From assembly GCF_000768555.3 (NCBI RefSeq), contig NZ_KN293977.1, positions 181,901 through 245,900 on the forward strand: a stretch of 64,000 nucleotides of DNA, written 5' to 3'. This document shows positions 1-9,264 of this stretch, in pieces. Each line of letters begins with the position of its first letter. The stretch's first letter is position 1. The stretch comes from Roseovarius mucosus DSM 17069 (GTDB lineage: Bacteria; Pseudomonadota; Alphaproteobacteria; Rhodobacterales; Rhodobacteraceae). The position numbers and the translations under genes are program-made. The notes beneath the pieces were generated by a model, which searched no databases, had not been told where the DNA came from, and saw only the letters and a program-made list of their open reading frames with translations.

Positions 1-1359
1 GCGGGATCGGGGTTCGATCTGCGGCGCGAGGATGCGGAAGCGGATCTGCCTGAAACACAGCCCGCGCCCGAGGCAGCGGTCGTGCCGCAGGTGGCCCCGC
101 CCGCACCGGATGACAGTGCAGGGATCGGCGCGGTCGAAACCGCACCGGCGGCAGCGCCCGAGACGGGCGATGTGGCGGCCTTGGCCGACGCCCCGGAGGT
201 GGCGGTCGAGGGGGCCGGTGTGACGGTCGAGAGCGATGATCCGGTGTTGCCCAGTCCGCAGGGGACGCCGCCGGTGGTGCCGTCGAGCGAGGGGGCCGTG
301 GCGGTGTCGACCGATCCCGCGCAGCCGCCTGCACCTGCGCCAACCGAGGAGAGCGCGGGGCTGACTGTGCCGGAGGCGGCAGCGGAAGGGACCGAGGCCA
401 CTTCGATCTTTCCGCAGGAAGAGCCGGCACCGGTGCTGATCCCTGACGCCTCTGGCTCTGAGGGGGTGACGGATATGTCGCCCGAAGCCGAGGCACAGGC
501 CGAGGCGGCACCCTTGCCCGAGGTTGACACAGAGACCGAGAGCGCAGCCAAGACCTTGCCTGCGTTGGGCACAATCGGCAACCGGGCCGAGGGGGTGACA
601 ACCAACCGTTTACCCAGTGTCGGTGCGCCAACGCCGGACACGCCGGAGACTACGGTGGACAGTGTCGCAGAGCCGCAGACGGTGGAGGGGGCGCTCGCGC
701 GCAATCGGGTGGCGTTCGACAATCCCGAAGGCAAGCCGCTGATGGCGATCATCCTGATGGACGACGGGCAGAGCCCGATCGGGATCGAGGCGCTTCAGAG
801 TTTTCCCTATCCGCTGAGTTTCGCGGTCGATGTGACCTGGCCTGGTGCGGCGGCGGCGGCGGAACGCTATCACGCGGCCGGGTTCGAGGTCTTGGCGATG
901 GCCGATCTGCCAGAGGTCGCGCGGCCTGAGGATGCAGAAGTGGCGATGCAGGCGTGGTTTGCGCAGGTGCCGCAGGCGGTGGCGGTGCTGGAAGGCACGG
1001 GCACCGGCCTGCAATCGAGCCGCGAGGCCACGGCGCAACTCGCCCCGATCCTGAAAGAGAGCGGGCATGGGTTGGTGATGCATCCGAGCGGGCTCAACAC
1101 CGCGCAAAAGCTGATTGCGCGCGAGGGCGTGCCCTCGGCCAGCCTGTTTCGGGATTTCGACGGGCAGGGGCAGAATGCCGCCGCGATCCGCCGCTTTCTG
1201 GATCAGGCCGCGATGCGGGCCGATCAGCAAGAGGACGGCGTGATCATGCTGGGCCGTTTGCGGGCAGATACGATCAGCGCACTTCTGCTGTGGGGTTTGG
1301 CGGACCGGGCCGCGAGCGTGGCGCTGGCACCGGTCTCGGCGGTGTTGCAGGCGGAATAG
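1..1359 (+). CDS. Divergent polysaccharide deacetylase family protein (5' end missing)
   Basis: The frame is open from the first base, so the start lies outside the window; 452 residues are visible. The first ~230 visible residues are low-complexity and rich in Ala, Pro, Glu and Val, resembling a periplasmic linker. The last ~200 residues, from the NRVAFDNPEGKPLMAIILMDDG stretch onward (about 710-1350), match the divergent polysaccharide deacetylase (DUF610/YibQ) fold, with a hydrophobic strand ending in MDDG, then FAVDV and HPSGLN-like segments. In this family the protein usually sits downstream of a C-terminal processing protease and Nudix gene and is thought to act on envelope glycans; that context is outside the window. 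Family assignment is fairly firm, substrate unknown. Confidence 0.75.
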   Translation, partial: AGSGFDLRREDAEADLPETQPAPEAAVVPQVAPPAPDDSAGIGAVETAPAAAPETGDVAALADAPEVAVEGAGVTVESDDPVLPSPQGTPPVVPSSEGAVAVSTDPAQPPAPAPTEESAGLTVPEAAAEGTEATSIFPQEEPAPVLIPDASGSEGVTDMSPEAEAQAEAAPLPEVDTETESAAKTLPALGTIGNRAEGVTTNRLPSVGAPTPDTPETTVDSVAEPQTVEGALARNRVAFDNPEGKPLMAIILMDDGQSPIGIEALQSFPYPLSFAVDVTWPGAAAAAERYHAAGFEVLAMADLPEVARPEDAEVAMQAWFAQVPQAVAVLEGTGTGLQSSREATAQLAPILKESGHGLVMHPSGLNTAQKLIAREGVPSASLFRDFDGQGQNAAAIRRFLDQAAMRADQQEDGVIMLGRLRADTISALLLWGLADRAASVALAPVSAVLQAE

Positions 1360-1479
1360 GCCCGGAGGGCTCGTTTCCGAATCAAGCCGCGAAAGGGCCT
1401 CATGATGCCGCACCGGGGACAGCCGGGATTGCGGATTGCCCCCAATTTGCGCCCACACGCATAGCAAAGGGGCATGGCG

Positions 1480-2223
1480 ATGATCCTCTATCCCACCTTG
1501 GAAATTCTTGACGGCAAATGTGTCACCCTGACTCGTGGACGGCTGGAGGAACCGGTGCGTTGGCATGTGGACCCGGTCGAGACTGCGCGCGGGTTTGTGG
1601 CGGCGGGTGCCGAGTGGATGCACCTGACGGATATGAACGGGCTGCGCGGTGCGGGCGACAATGATGATCTCATCGAGCAGATCATCCGTGCCGTGGGTAT
1701 TCCGGTGCAGCTTGGGGGCGGGTTTCGCACGCGTGAGGCGGTGGAGCGCTGGATCGACAAGGGCGCAGGGCGGATCGTGCTGGGCACAATGGCCGTGCAG
1801 AACCCTGATGCGGTCAAGGCCTTGGCCAAGTATCACCCGGATCAGATCGTTGTGGCTGTCGACATATATCAAGGGCAATTGATGACCGACGGTTGGCGCA
1901 CGGCGTCGGCCTTTGGTCCGGCCGAGTTTATCGCAGCCTTTGACGGGGTTCCGCTGGCAGGTTTGTTGATCACCGATATTGACGCCGATATCGAGGATAG
2001 CGATGGCAGTCTGGGGCTGATTTCCGGGCTGGCGGCTGGAACGCGGCATGCCGTCATTGCGCGCGGCACGGTTCGGACGGTCGATGATGTGGCGCGGCTG
2101 CGCTATATTCCGAATATCGCCGGCACAATGATCGGACGCGCGCTGATGTCCAAGGATGTCGATCTGGGCGAGGCTCTGGCGGTTGCGCGGGCGGTGCCCG
2201 AGGCGAAGGCGGAGTTTCTCTGA
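1480..2223 (+). CDS. HisA-like TIM-barrel protein with altered active site
   Basis: A 247-residue (beta/alpha)8 protein of the HisA/HisF family. ATG 1480 is preferred over ATG 1474 because the ribosome site AAAGGGG (1466-1472) is 7 nt from the former and only 1 nt from the latter. Family landmarks are LDGKCV near the N-terminus, QLGGGFRT, AVDIYQG (second catalytic Asp region) and ITDID. The first catalytic Asp of HisA (Asp8, in PAIDL) is Glu8 here (PTLEI), and the second phosphate loop reads IARGTVRT rather than the usual ASGGV. It stands alone, away from other his genes. It is therefore probably a paralogue with a changed role rather than the histidine-pathway isomerase; function unknown. 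Confidence 0.75.
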   Translation: MILYPTLEILDGKCVTLTRGRLEEPVRWHVDPVETARGFVAAGAEWMHLTDMNGLRGAGDNDDLIEQIIRAVGIPVQLGGGFRTREAVERWIDKGAGRIVLGTMAVQNPDAVKALAKYHPDQIVVAVDIYQGQLMTDGWRTASAFGPAEFIAAFDGVPLAGLLITDIDADIEDSDGSLGLISGLAAGTRHAVIARGTVRTVDDVARLRYIPNIAGTMIGRALMSKDVDLGEALAVARAVPEAKAEFL

Positions 2224-2232
2224 GTGCGACGT

Positions 2233-2260
2233 CTCAGCCCCGCCATTGACCGGGGCTGAG
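2233..2260. terminator. Stem-loop between convergent hisA-like and rluE genes
   Basis: CTCAGCCCCG (2233-2242) and CGGGGCTGAG (2251-2260) form a perfect 10-bp stem with an 8-nt loop. It overlaps the last codons of rluE and lies 10 nt past the hisA-like stop. There is no T-run on either side, so it may be a bidirectional stop signal or only a structural element. Confidence 0.45.
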
Positions 2261-2776
2261 GCCATCCAAGGTCCACTCTCCGATGCGCCAGCGGATCAGG
2301 CGTAGCGTGGGGTGGCCGATATGGGCGGTCATACGGCGCACTTGGCGGTTGCGGCCCTCCGAGATGGTCAGTTTCAGCCAGCTATCGGGCACGGATTTGC
2401 GAAAGCGGACGGGCGGTGTGCGCGGCCAGAGGATTGGAGGCGCCGCCCGTTCCACGCGCGCGGGGCGCGTTGGGCCGTCGTTGAGCGTGACACCGGCACG
2501 CAGGGCGGCGAGGGCCGCGTCATCGGGCAGGCCCTCGACCTGGGCGTAATAGGTTTTTTCCATTTTGAAACGCGGGTTTGCGATGCGCGCTTGAAGTTGA
2601 CCGTCATCCGTCAGCAGCAGCAGCCCCTCGCTGTCACGATCCAGCCGGCCGGCGGGATAGACGCGCGGCACGTCGATGAAATCCGAGAGCGTGGCGCGGG
2701 GGCTGCCTGCGCTTCCACGGTCGGTGAATTGCGACAGCACGTCATAGGGCTTGTTGAAGAGAATGAGGCGGGCCAT
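2234..2776 (-). CDS. rluE: 23S rRNA pseudouridine synthase, RluE type
   Basis: The 180-residue protein has the RsuA/RluB/E/F catalytic motif [14 protein letters not shown] with the nucleophile Asp (about residue 46), the N-terminal [15 protein letters not shown] strand and a C-terminal [10 protein letters not shown] basic motif. There is no S4 domain at the N-terminus, which fits RluE (E. coli U2457 enzyme) better than RluB or RluF. The 3' end overlaps a strong hairpin. It faces the hisA-like gene and lies downstream of the rhodanese gene on the same strand, 38 nt away. Confidence 0.85.
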   Translation of the reverse strand: MARLILFNKPYDVLSQFTDRGSAGSPRATLSDFIDVPRVYPAGRLDRDSEGLLLLTDDGQLQARIANPRFKMEKTYYAQVEGLPDDAALAALRAGVTLNDGPTRPARVERAAPPILWPRTPPVRFRKSVPDSWLKLTISEGRNRQVRRMTAHIGHPTLRLIRWRIGEWTLDGLSPGQWRG

Positions 2777-2814
2777 GTGCCTGTCTTGCCCGAGGGCACA
2801 GCCCGCCGCAAGTC

Positions 2815-3432
2815 TCAGTTATAGCCGGGGCGCAGGCCCTCACGCACCTTGTAGGTCCATGGCAGACCAGCATTGCGCCAGCCATTGACCGCGCGGGCAC
2901 CTGCGTCGTTCGTGTCGCCTTCGAACCCGTCCACAACATTGTAGAGCGTCACATCCACCCCGGCCTCTACCAGCTTGGAGATTGCCGCCGCGCTGCGCGA
3001 ACCGGAGCGGCACATCACCAGCAGGGTATCCACGCCTGCGGCGGCATCGCTGGCGAGCCAGGCCTTCATCTCGTCTACGAATGCGGGATTATCGACCATT
3101 TTATACATGCCTTTCTTGGCGTCGAAGGAGAGGGCAGGGTCCATCAGTTTCGAGGGGATATTGGCGGCGGCGGCGGTGGCATAGCCGATCAGGTTCACCT
3201 CGGACGGGGTCCGCACGTCGATGAGCGCAACATTGGGGTTGTCGGCCAGCACGCGGCCGGCATCGGCGGCGGTGATATAGAGACCGGGGGTGGTCTGTTT
3301 GCTCTTGCTGAGCGTTTCGGCGGCCACAGGCTCTTGCAGGGGCAGGGCCTCGCTGGCGGCGCTGGCGAGTGGGGTTAAAGCCAAGGCCAGAGCCAAGAGG
3401 GCCGGGGTGGCGAATCGGGTCATGCGGATCAT
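2815..3432 (-). CDS. Periplasmic rhodanese-domain sulfurtransferase
   Basis: 205 residues with an N-terminal signal peptide ([25 protein letters not shown], cleavage near ASA) and one rhodanese domain. The active-site loop MCRSGSRSA carries the catalytic Cys. The start at 3432 has GGAGGG 6 nt upstream. An ATTC-N8-GAAT palindrome overlaps the putative promoter, suggesting control by a BigR/SqrR-type persulfide-sensing ArsR repressor. Likely role: sulfur transfer from persulfide or thiosulfate in the periplasm. The precise donor and acceptor cannot be read from the sequence. Confidence 0.85.
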   Translation of the reverse strand: MIRMTRFATPALLALALALTPLASAASEALPLQEPVAAETLSKSKQTTPGLYITAADAGRVLADNPNVALIDVRTPSEVNLIGYATAAAANIPSKLMDPALSFDAKKGMYKMVDNPAFVDEMKAWLASDAAAGVDTLLVMCRSGSRSAAAISKLVEAGVDVTLYNVVDGFEGDTNDAGARAVNGWRNAGLPWTYKVREGLRPGYN

Positions 3433-3447
3433 GGGCTTCCCTCCATT

Positions 3448-3467
3448 ATATTCCTTAATTGGAATAT
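3448..3467. promoter_or_regulatory. BigR/SqrR-like operator palindrome
   Basis: ATATTCC and GGAATAT arms flank a 6-nt TTAATT centre; read the other way this is ATTC-N8-GAAT (3450-3465), the pattern I recall for the sulfide/persulfide-responsive repressor SqrR/BigR. It lies 16 nt upstream of the rhodanese start codon and overlaps the candidate -10 element. Confidence 0.6.
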
Positions 3468-3491
3468 GATGTGGTAGACCTACGCCCGCAA
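3463..3491 (-). promoter_or_regulatory. Candidate sigma-70 promoter for the rhodanese gene
   Basis: On the minus strand TTGCGG (3486-3491) and CATATT (3463-3468) are separated by 17 bp. A consensus TATAAT at 3445-3450 is too close to the ribosome site to serve as the -10 of a leadered transcript. Confidence 0.35.
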
Positions 3492-3523
3492 GAGCGCGCG
3501 CGCTTTGACCTGAGTCAAATGAC

Positions 3524-5035
3524 TCAGCCGTTGGCGTCACCACCAAAGCGCGCGGCATCGGCCGCTGCACGGCGGATGGCGTTCGATTTATGGACGGTTT
3601 CCATATATTCCGCCTCGGGGTCGCTGTCATAGACCACGCCGCCGCCGGCCTGAATATAGAGGTTCTCCTCCTTGACCACGGCTGTGCGCAGGGCGATGCA
3701 GACGTCCATATCGCCGCCCGAACTGAAATAGCCGACACCGCCGCCATAGACGCCGCGCTTCTCGGGCTCCAACTCGTCGATGATCTCCATCGCGCGGACC
3801 TTGGGTGCGCCGGACACGGTGCCTGCGGGCAGACCGGCCAAAAGGGCGCTGAGCGCATCCTGATCCTCGGCCAAGTCCCCAACCACGTTCGAGACGATGT
3901 GCATGACGTGGCTGTAGCGCTCGATGATGAATTTCTCGGTCGGATGGACGCTGCCGATCTTGCAGACGCGGCCCGCGTCGTTGCGGCCCAGATCGAGCAA
4001 CATGAGATGCTCGGCCAGTTCCTTTTTGTCGGCCAGAAGATCTGCCTCGAGCGCGCGATCCTCTTCGGGAGTGGCACCACGGGGCCGGGTGCCTGCGATG
4101 GGACGGATCGTCACCTCTTGACCAAAGACGCGCACGAGGATTTCGGGGCTGGCCCCGATCACCTGAAAGCCGCCAAAGTTGAAATAGAACATGAAGGGCG
4201 ACGGGTTGGTGCGCCGCAAGCTGCGATAGAGCGAGAAGGGCGGCTGGCGAAAGGTCTGCGTCCAGCGCTGGCTGGGCACGACCTGAAAGATGTCGCCTGC
4301 GCGAATGTAGTCCTTGGCCTTTTCCACGGCGGCCTTGTAGCCTTCGCGGGTAAAGTTCGACACCGGGGCCGCGTCTTCGCGGGCTTCGCCAAGTGCGCGG
4401 CTGGATTGCGGCAAGGCGCGTTCGAGATCGCGCACCGCATCCATCACCCGTTCGGCGGCCTGTGCATAGGCCGCACGCGCCGATTGTCCGCTGCTGACCC
4501 AAGCGGGGGCCACCACCATAACCTCACCCTTGACGCCATCCAGAACGGCCACGACCGAAGGGCGCAGCATCACGGCATCGGGCAGGCCAAGCGGATCCGG
4601 GTTCACATCTGGAAGATGTTCGACCAACCGGATCATGTCATAGCCCAGATAACCAAAGAGACCGGCACTGGCAGCGGGCATGCCTTCGGGCAGGGCGATG
4701 CGGCTCTCGGCGATGAGGGCGCGCAGGTTGGCCAAGGGATCGCCTTGCTGATCCTCGAAGGCATCGTGATCGAAACGGGCCTGACGGTTGATTCGGCTGG
4801 TGGTGCCGTGGCACTGCCAGATCACATCGGGTTTCATGCCGATGATGGAATAGCGCCCGCGCAATTCGCCGCCCGTCACGGATTCGAGCAGGAAGGCATC
4901 ACGCGCCGCCCCAGTCAGCTTGAGCATCAGCGATACGGGCGTGTCGAGATCGGCCGCAAGCCGCGCATGCACCACCTGATTTTCCCCCGCCTCATAGGCG
5001 CGGGCGAAATCCTCGAACGACGGGGTCAGTTCCAA
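3524..5035 (-). CDS. trpE: Anthranilate synthase component I
   Basis: 503 residues, normal length for TrpE, which makes anthranilate from chorismate using ammonia supplied by the TrpG glutaminase. Visible motifs are the feedback-site LLES near the N-terminus, GDIFQVVPSQRW, IAGTRPRGATPEED and LDLGRNDAGRV of the chorismate-binding domain, and the C-terminal AGGGVVYDSDPEAEY. It begins 11 nt after ppiD stops, so the two are almost certainly cotranscribed; trpG is not in the window. No trp leader peptide or attenuator can fit in the 11-nt gap. Confidence 0.95.
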   Translation of the reverse strand: MELTPSFEDFARAYEAGENQVVHARLAADLDTPVSLMLKLTGAARDAFLLESVTGGELRGRYSIIGMKPDVIWQCHGTTSRINRQARFDHDAFEDQQGDPLANLRALIAESRIALPEGMPAASAGLFGYLGYDMIRLVEHLPDVNPDPLGLPDAVMLRPSVVAVLDGVKGEVMVVAPAWVSSGQSARAAYAQAAERVMDAVRDLERALPQSSRALGEAREDAAPVSNFTREGYKAAVEKAKDYIRAGDIFQVVPSQRWTQTFRQPPFSLYRSLRRTNPSPFMFYFNFGGFQVIGASPEILVRVFGQEVTIRPIAGTRPRGATPEEDRALEADLLADKKELAEHLMLLDLGRNDAGRVCKIGSVHPTEKFIIERYSHVMHIVSNVVGDLAEDQDALSALLAGLPAGTVSGAPKVRAMEIIDELEPEKRGVYGGGVGYFSSGGDMDVCIALRTAVVKEENLYIQAGGGVVYDSDPEAEYMETVHKSNAIRRAAADAARFGGDANG

Positions 5036-5046
5036 TTGCGCGGTCC

Positions 5047-6891
5047 TCAGTTGAAATTGGCATGCACGGCGTTGAGGGCCGCTTGATCCAGCTCTACGCC
5101 CGCGCGGGCGCGGATGTCATTGGCCAGCACCTGAAAGAGATCCTGCCCGAGATCGGCGGCGACCTGATCCTGAAGGGCGCTGCGCAGGCGGGCGAGATCC
5201 TCGTCCTCGTCTGCGGGAAGGGGCGGTGCGATACGGTCGAGGCGCAGCACGAAGAGCCTGCCTTCGCCCTCGATCACGCGGACCTCGCCCTCGGTCATGG
5301 CAAACACAGTGTCGATGAATTCGGCGGGTGCGTCGGGGCGGTAATCGCGGCGGGTCATGTCGGTCACTTCGGTCGCGGTCAGCCCAAGATCGGCAAAGCT
5401 CGCGCCTGCCCGCAATTCGGCAAGCTGCGGTTCCAGTTGGGCGCGCAGCGCGGCCACCGTGGCCTCAGCCCGCCAGCCGGCCAGCACCGCGTCGCGCACG
5501 TCTTCGAGCGGTTGGATGCGCGGCTCCTGGATGCCGTCGAGACGCAGGGCGAAAATGCCACCATCGGCGAGCTGCGCGACCTCGGGGTAGTCGCCTTCGG
5601 CCACGGATTCGGCGGCGGTGCGGAAGCTGTCATAGCCCGCCATGCCTTCGGTCAGAGCAGAGTGCCAATCGATGCTCCCGAGTTCGAGATCGGTTTCCTT
5701 TGCCACATCTTCGAGCGTGGCCCCTCCGGCGAGGAGGTCATCCACCGTGTCGATCTGAGCCTCGATCACGCGGCGGGCGCGGTCAGTGGCAAGCTCTTCG
5801 CGCAGCCGCGGTTTCGCCTCTTCAAAACTCGTGACCTGAGCGGCGAGCACGGCGTTCACGCGAAAGAGCGCGGGGCCAAGATTGGTGTCGATCGGACCAA
5901 CCACATCGCCGGCCTCGGCGGAGAACACCGCATCGCCCGCTGCGCCTAATTCTTCGCGGGTGACATCGCCCATGTCGATATCCGCCATGTCGAGCCCGCG
6001 TTCGGAGACCAGCATTTCAAGGGCGATGCCCTCGTCTATCCGGGCGCGGGCGCGGGTCGCGGCCTCGGTATCGGCAAAGGCCAGGCGTTCCACCAGCCGG
6101 CGTTCGGGCATGTTGAATTCGGCCTCGCGCTCGGCATAGGCCTCGCGCAGCGCGGCCTCGTCCACTTCGACGCTGTCGAGGATCATCGCGGGCGTGACCC
6201 AGGCATAGGTAATGGTCTTGGTTTCGGGCGTGGTGAAATCGGGCAGATGGCTCTGGTGATAGGTCTTGAGGTCATCCTCTGACGGGACCGGCAGGCCGGT
6301 TTGCAGCGCGTTGCGGTCGAGCACGGCAAAGGCAAGGCTGCGCCGCTCGGCCAGATAGGTCATCATCGTGTCCATATAGGTGCTGGGCGTCTGCAATCCT
6401 GCCAAGGCGGCGGCCTGCACCAGCGTGCTGGCTGTTTCGGCGCGGATGTTTTCCTCGAACTGGGATTCGTTCAGCCCTGCCTGATCGAGGGCAAAGCGAT
6501 ACGCCTCGCGATCAAAGCTGCCGTCGAGACCCTGAAAGGCGGGAATGTCGAGGATCTGCTCGCGCAGGTTCTCGTCGCCGACCGAGAGGCCAAGGCGATT
6601 GGCCTCATGTTCCAGCGCGGCGCGCGCCACCAGACGTCCCAGCACATCGGTATCGACCCCGGCGGCGCGGGCTTCGGCAAAGGTCATGGAAGAGCCGCGT
6701 TCGGCCTCGAGCGCGCGGATTTCGTTTTGCAGGGCGCGGGCGTAGGTGGTCACGTCAATCTCGGCGGTGCCGACATGGCCGATGCTTCGCACATTGCCCG
6801 AGAGGTTGGTTGCGCCGAACCCGGCAAGGCCGACGATCAAGAGGCCCATGAGAACCCACATCGCGCCCTTGTAGATACCTTTGCCCGCCAT
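5047..6891 (-). CDS. PpiD/SurA-type peptidylprolyl isomerase, membrane-anchored
   Basis: 614 residues. One N-terminal transmembrane helix (about residues 9-29, VLMGLLIVGLAGFGATNL) is followed by a SurA-like chaperone region (about 35-190), a parvulin-like PPIase segment (about 250-360) and a long C-terminal part. This is the architecture of PpiD, which helps outer-membrane and periplasmic proteins fold at the Sec exit. The parvulin core is divergent, so isomerase activity is uncertain. The gene order ppiD-trpE is common in Rhodobacterales and suggests one transcript. Confidence 0.85.
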   Translation of the reverse strand: MAGKGIYKGAMWVLMGLLIVGLAGFGATNLSGNVRSIGHVGTAEIDVTTYARALQNEIRALEAERGSSMTFAEARAAGVDTDVLGRLVARAALEHEANRLGLSVGDENLREQILDIPAFQGLDGSFDREAYRFALDQAGLNESQFEENIRAETASTLVQAAALAGLQTPSTYMDTMMTYLAERRSLAFAVLDRNALQTGLPVPSEDDLKTYHQSHLPDFTTPETKTITYAWVTPAMILDSVEVDEAALREAYAEREAEFNMPERRLVERLAFADTEAATRARARIDEGIALEMLVSERGLDMADIDMGDVTREELGAAGDAVFSAEAGDVVGPIDTNLGPALFRVNAVLAAQVTSFEEAKPRLREELATDRARRVIEAQIDTVDDLLAGGATLEDVAKETDLELGSIDWHSALTEGMAGYDSFRTAAESVAEGDYPEVAQLADGGIFALRLDGIQEPRIQPLEDVRDAVLAGWRAEATVAALRAQLEPQLAELRAGASFADLGLTATEVTDMTRRDYRPDAPAEFIDTVFAMTEGEVRVIEGEGRLFVLRLDRIAPPLPADEDEDLARLRSALQDQVAADLGQDLFQVLANDIRARAGVELDQAALNAVHANFN

Positions 6892-6938
6892 GATGGCCCC
6901 CTCACTGTTGGTGGCTTGCGCCCGTGTTGGGCGACTGT

Positions 6939-8144
6939 CTACGCGCTGTGACCGCCCGCGACAAGGGGCCAGCGGAGGGCCGAGAGCCGGTCAAAGAGCG
7001 TGTCGATGCCCGCACGGTCGAGATTGGCGAAGGCCACGCGCAATTCGCGCGCGCCCTGTGCGTCATCGGCGGGCCGGAACATGGTGCCGGGGAGTAGAAG
7101 AACGCCCGCCTCGGGCACCAGCGCCTGTGCCAGTTGAGCCGAGCCCATGGCGAAAGGATGTGCCATATAGGCAAAATAGGCACCGCAGCCCAAGAGGCGC
7201 CAGCCTTGGCTTGCAAGTTTCGGCATGTTGTCGTGGATCGCCGCGCGCCGGTCGAGGATTTCGGCGCGTTCACCGGCCAGCCATTGCCCAAGGTTGCGCA
7301 TCCCCCAGAGGGCCGCGATCTGGCCCAGTTGGTTGGGGCAGATGGTGACGGTGTCGAGGAATTTCTCGACCTCGGCCAGACGGGTCGGGGAGGCCACCAT
7401 CGCGCCGACGCGGTGGCCGGTCAGGCGATAGGCCTTGGAGAATGAGTAGAGCTGAATGAGCGTATCGGCCCAGTCTGGATCGTGAAAGAGATCATGGCCC
7501 GCGCCGGGGCGGGCATCGAAATCACGGTAGGTTTCATCGACGATAAGGGCGATGCCGCGCTCTTGCGCCAGCGCGTAAAAGGCGCGGGTGAGGTCGGCGG
7601 GATATTCCACGCCGCCCGGATTGTTGGGGGTGACGAGCACGATGGCGCGGGTGCGCGGCGTGATGAGCGCCGCCGCATGATCCGGATCGGGCAAGAGTTC
7701 GGCCCCCGCAGGCAGCGGAACTGCGCGCACGCCTGCCATGTCGAGCCACATTTTATGATTGAAATACCAAGGGGTTGGAAGGATAACTTCATCCCCTTCG
7801 CCGCAGAGCGTGGTGATTGCCGCGCAAAAGGCCTGATTGCAGCCCGAGGTGATGGCGACCTGAGAGGGTGCGACGGTGCCGCCATAGCTGGCAGACCACT
7901 GCGCCGCCACTTCGGCGCGCAGGTCGGGCAGGCCCAGCACGGGGCCATAAAGATGCGCCTGCGGTTCATTGAGCGCCGCCTCGGCCACCGCGCGGCGCAG
8001 CGCCTCGGGGGGCGGGGCGACGGGGGCGGCCTGGCTCACGTTGATAAGCGGGCGGTGGGGCGGGAATGTCACCCCGTCAAGCCAACGCCGCGCCTCCATC
8101 ACGGGGGGCGAAAAGGTGCAGGCTGTGCGGGGCAGGTTGGTCAT
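6939..8144 (-). CDS. PLP-dependent class I/II aminotransferase
   Basis: 401 residues. The PLP lysine is in YSFSKAYRLTGHRVG, with the substrate/PLP motifs TPNNPGG and VDETYRDF upstream. ATG 8144 is chosen over an upstream start at 8171 because it lies 1 nt beyond the gpt stop codon, a typical translationally coupled junction, and matches the family N-terminus. Fold-type I aminotransferase; the amino donor is not predictable. It follows gpt on the same strand. Confidence 0.85.
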   Translation of the reverse strand: MTNLPRTACTFSPPVMEARRWLDGVTFPPHRPLINVSQAAPVAPPPEALRRAVAEAALNEPQAHLYGPVLGLPDLRAEVAAQWSASYGGTVAPSQVAITSGCNQAFCAAITTLCGEGDEVILPTPWYFNHKMWLDMAGVRAVPLPAGAELLPDPDHAAALITPRTRAIVLVTPNNPGGVEYPADLTRAFYALAQERGIALIVDETYRDFDARPGAGHDLFHDPDWADTLIQLYSFSKAYRLTGHRVGAMVASPTRLAEVEKFLDTVTICPNQLGQIAALWGMRNLGQWLAGERAEILDRRAAIHDNMPKLASQGWRLLGCGAYFAYMAHPFAMGSAQLAQALVPEAGVLLLPGTMFRPADDAQGARELRVAFANLDRAGIDTLFDRLSALRWPLVAGGHSA

Positions 8145-8145
8145 G

Positions 8146-8643
8146 TCAGGCACCCCGATAGGGTTCGACATATTGCAGGGCCATGTCCCAAGGGAAGAAA
8201 ATCCAGGTGTCCTGGCTGACTTCGGTCACGAAGGTGTTGACCTGCGCGCGGCCCATTGGCTTGGCGTAAACGGTGGCGACATGGGCACGCGGCAGGTGCT
8301 GGCGCACCACCTCGAGGGTGCGGCCCGTGTCCACGAGATCATCCACGATGAGCACGCCCGCGCCGTCACCCATGATGGACATATCGGGGGATTTGATCAC
8401 CACGGGGGCGGTCTGGGTCTGATGGTTGTAGGATTTCACGCTGATCGTATCGACGGTGCGGATGTCCAGTTCGCGTGCCACGATCATCGCCGGGGCCATG
8501 CCGCCGCGCGTGATCGCCACGACCGCGCGCCAGCCGCCTTCGGGGGCCTCGCCCTGAAGCCGCCACGCAAGCGCGCGGGCGTCGCGGTGAAGTTGATCCC
8601 AGCTTACGTGAAAGCCTTTTTCATGGGGGAGGCGGTCCATCAT
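8146..8643 (-). CDS. gpt: Xanthine-guanine phosphoribosyltransferase
   Basis: 165 residues, the expected length for Gpt, which salvages guanine and xanthine to nucleotides. The PRPP-binding motif [13 protein letters not shown] is intact, and the N-terminus [14 protein letters not shown] is typical of alphaproteobacterial Gpt. The start could be either Met of the MM pair. It sits between the LysE genes and the aminotransferase, all on the minus strand and tightly spaced. Confidence 0.9.
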   Translation of the reverse strand: MMDRLPHEKGFHVSWDQLHRDARALAWRLQGEAPEGGWRAVVAITRGGMAPAMIVARELDIRTVDTISVKSYNHQTQTAPVVIKSPDMSIMGDGAGVLIVDDLVDTGRTLEVVRQHLPRAHVATVYAKPMGRAQVNTFVTEVSQDTWIFFPWDMALQYVEPYRGA

Positions 8644-8647
8644 GGTG

Positions 8648-9253
8648 TTACCTGCTCAAGAGAAGTTTCAGCCCGAGCGCGCCCAGCAACAGGGCCGCCA
8701 CGCGGTCGATGATCGGTTTCGCGCCAAGATAGGCGCGGCGGGCGGCGGCCCCGCTCAGCAGCGTGGCAAAGCCCGCGTAAAAGAGCCACTCCACCAGCAT
8801 GTGATTGGCGGTGATGAGCGCGATTTCCGCGGCGGTGAGGCCCTTGGGAAAGATCACAACCAGCACAGAGGCGGCAAAAAGCACCGATTTGGGATTGCCG
8901 AGGTTGATCAGCACCCCGTCAAGAAAGGCGCGGCCGCGTGGCTTGCGCGGACCTTCGGTCACGGGCTGACGGGCTGCGCGCCACGTGTTCCATGCAATAT
9001 AGAGGAGATAGGCCGCCCCTGCGATTTTGAGGGCGAGATATGCCCATGGAAAGAGGGTAAAGAGTGCCTCGAGACCAAGAAGCGCCGCGAGGGTCCAGAG
9101 GGCCGCGACAAGACCAAGGCCCATGCCCGCCGCAATGCCCGCAGCGCGGCCATCGGCCAGTGCGGTGCGCAGGGCAAAGAGCAGGGCGGGACCGGGGCTT
9201 AGGATGGCGGCGGCCAGAACCGCGTTGAAGGTCAGAAGATCGAGCGCGGTCAT
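8648..9253 (-). CDS. LysE/RhtB family exporter (downstream copy)
   Basis: 201 residues with six predicted membrane helices and the LysE signature [18 protein letters not shown] near the N-terminus, followed by [14 protein letters not shown]. Proteins of this family export amino acids or related small molecules. ATG 9253 has AAAGGA 7 nt upstream, so this copy can be translated alone. The upstream paralogue reads in frame into it because of a frameshift, so an uninterrupted 410-codon frame covers both (8648-9880). Confidence 0.8.
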   Translation of the reverse strand: MTALDLLTFNAVLAAAILSPGPALLFALRTALADGRAAGIAAGMGLGLVAALWTLAALLGLEALFTLFPWAYLALKIAGAAYLLYIAWNTWRAARQPVTEGPRKPRGRAFLDGVLINLGNPKSVLFAASVLVVIFPKGLTAAEIALITANHMLVEWLFYAGFATLLSGAAARRAYLGAKPIIDRVAALLLGALGLKLLLSR

Positions 9254-9264
9254 GGGCTGTCCTT

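Noticed and set aside
610..2265. 551-codon minus-strand frame opposite the deacetylase and hisA-like genes
   Set aside because: Same antisense composition, no family motif, no ribosome site.
3445..3450. Perfect TATAAT as -10 for the rhodanese gene
   Set aside because: A start 7 nt downstream would begin inside the ribosome site, so the upstream CATATT is preferred.
5036..5046. Trp attenuator before trpE
   Set aside because: Only 11 nt separate ppiD and trpE; there is no room for a leader peptide and terminator.
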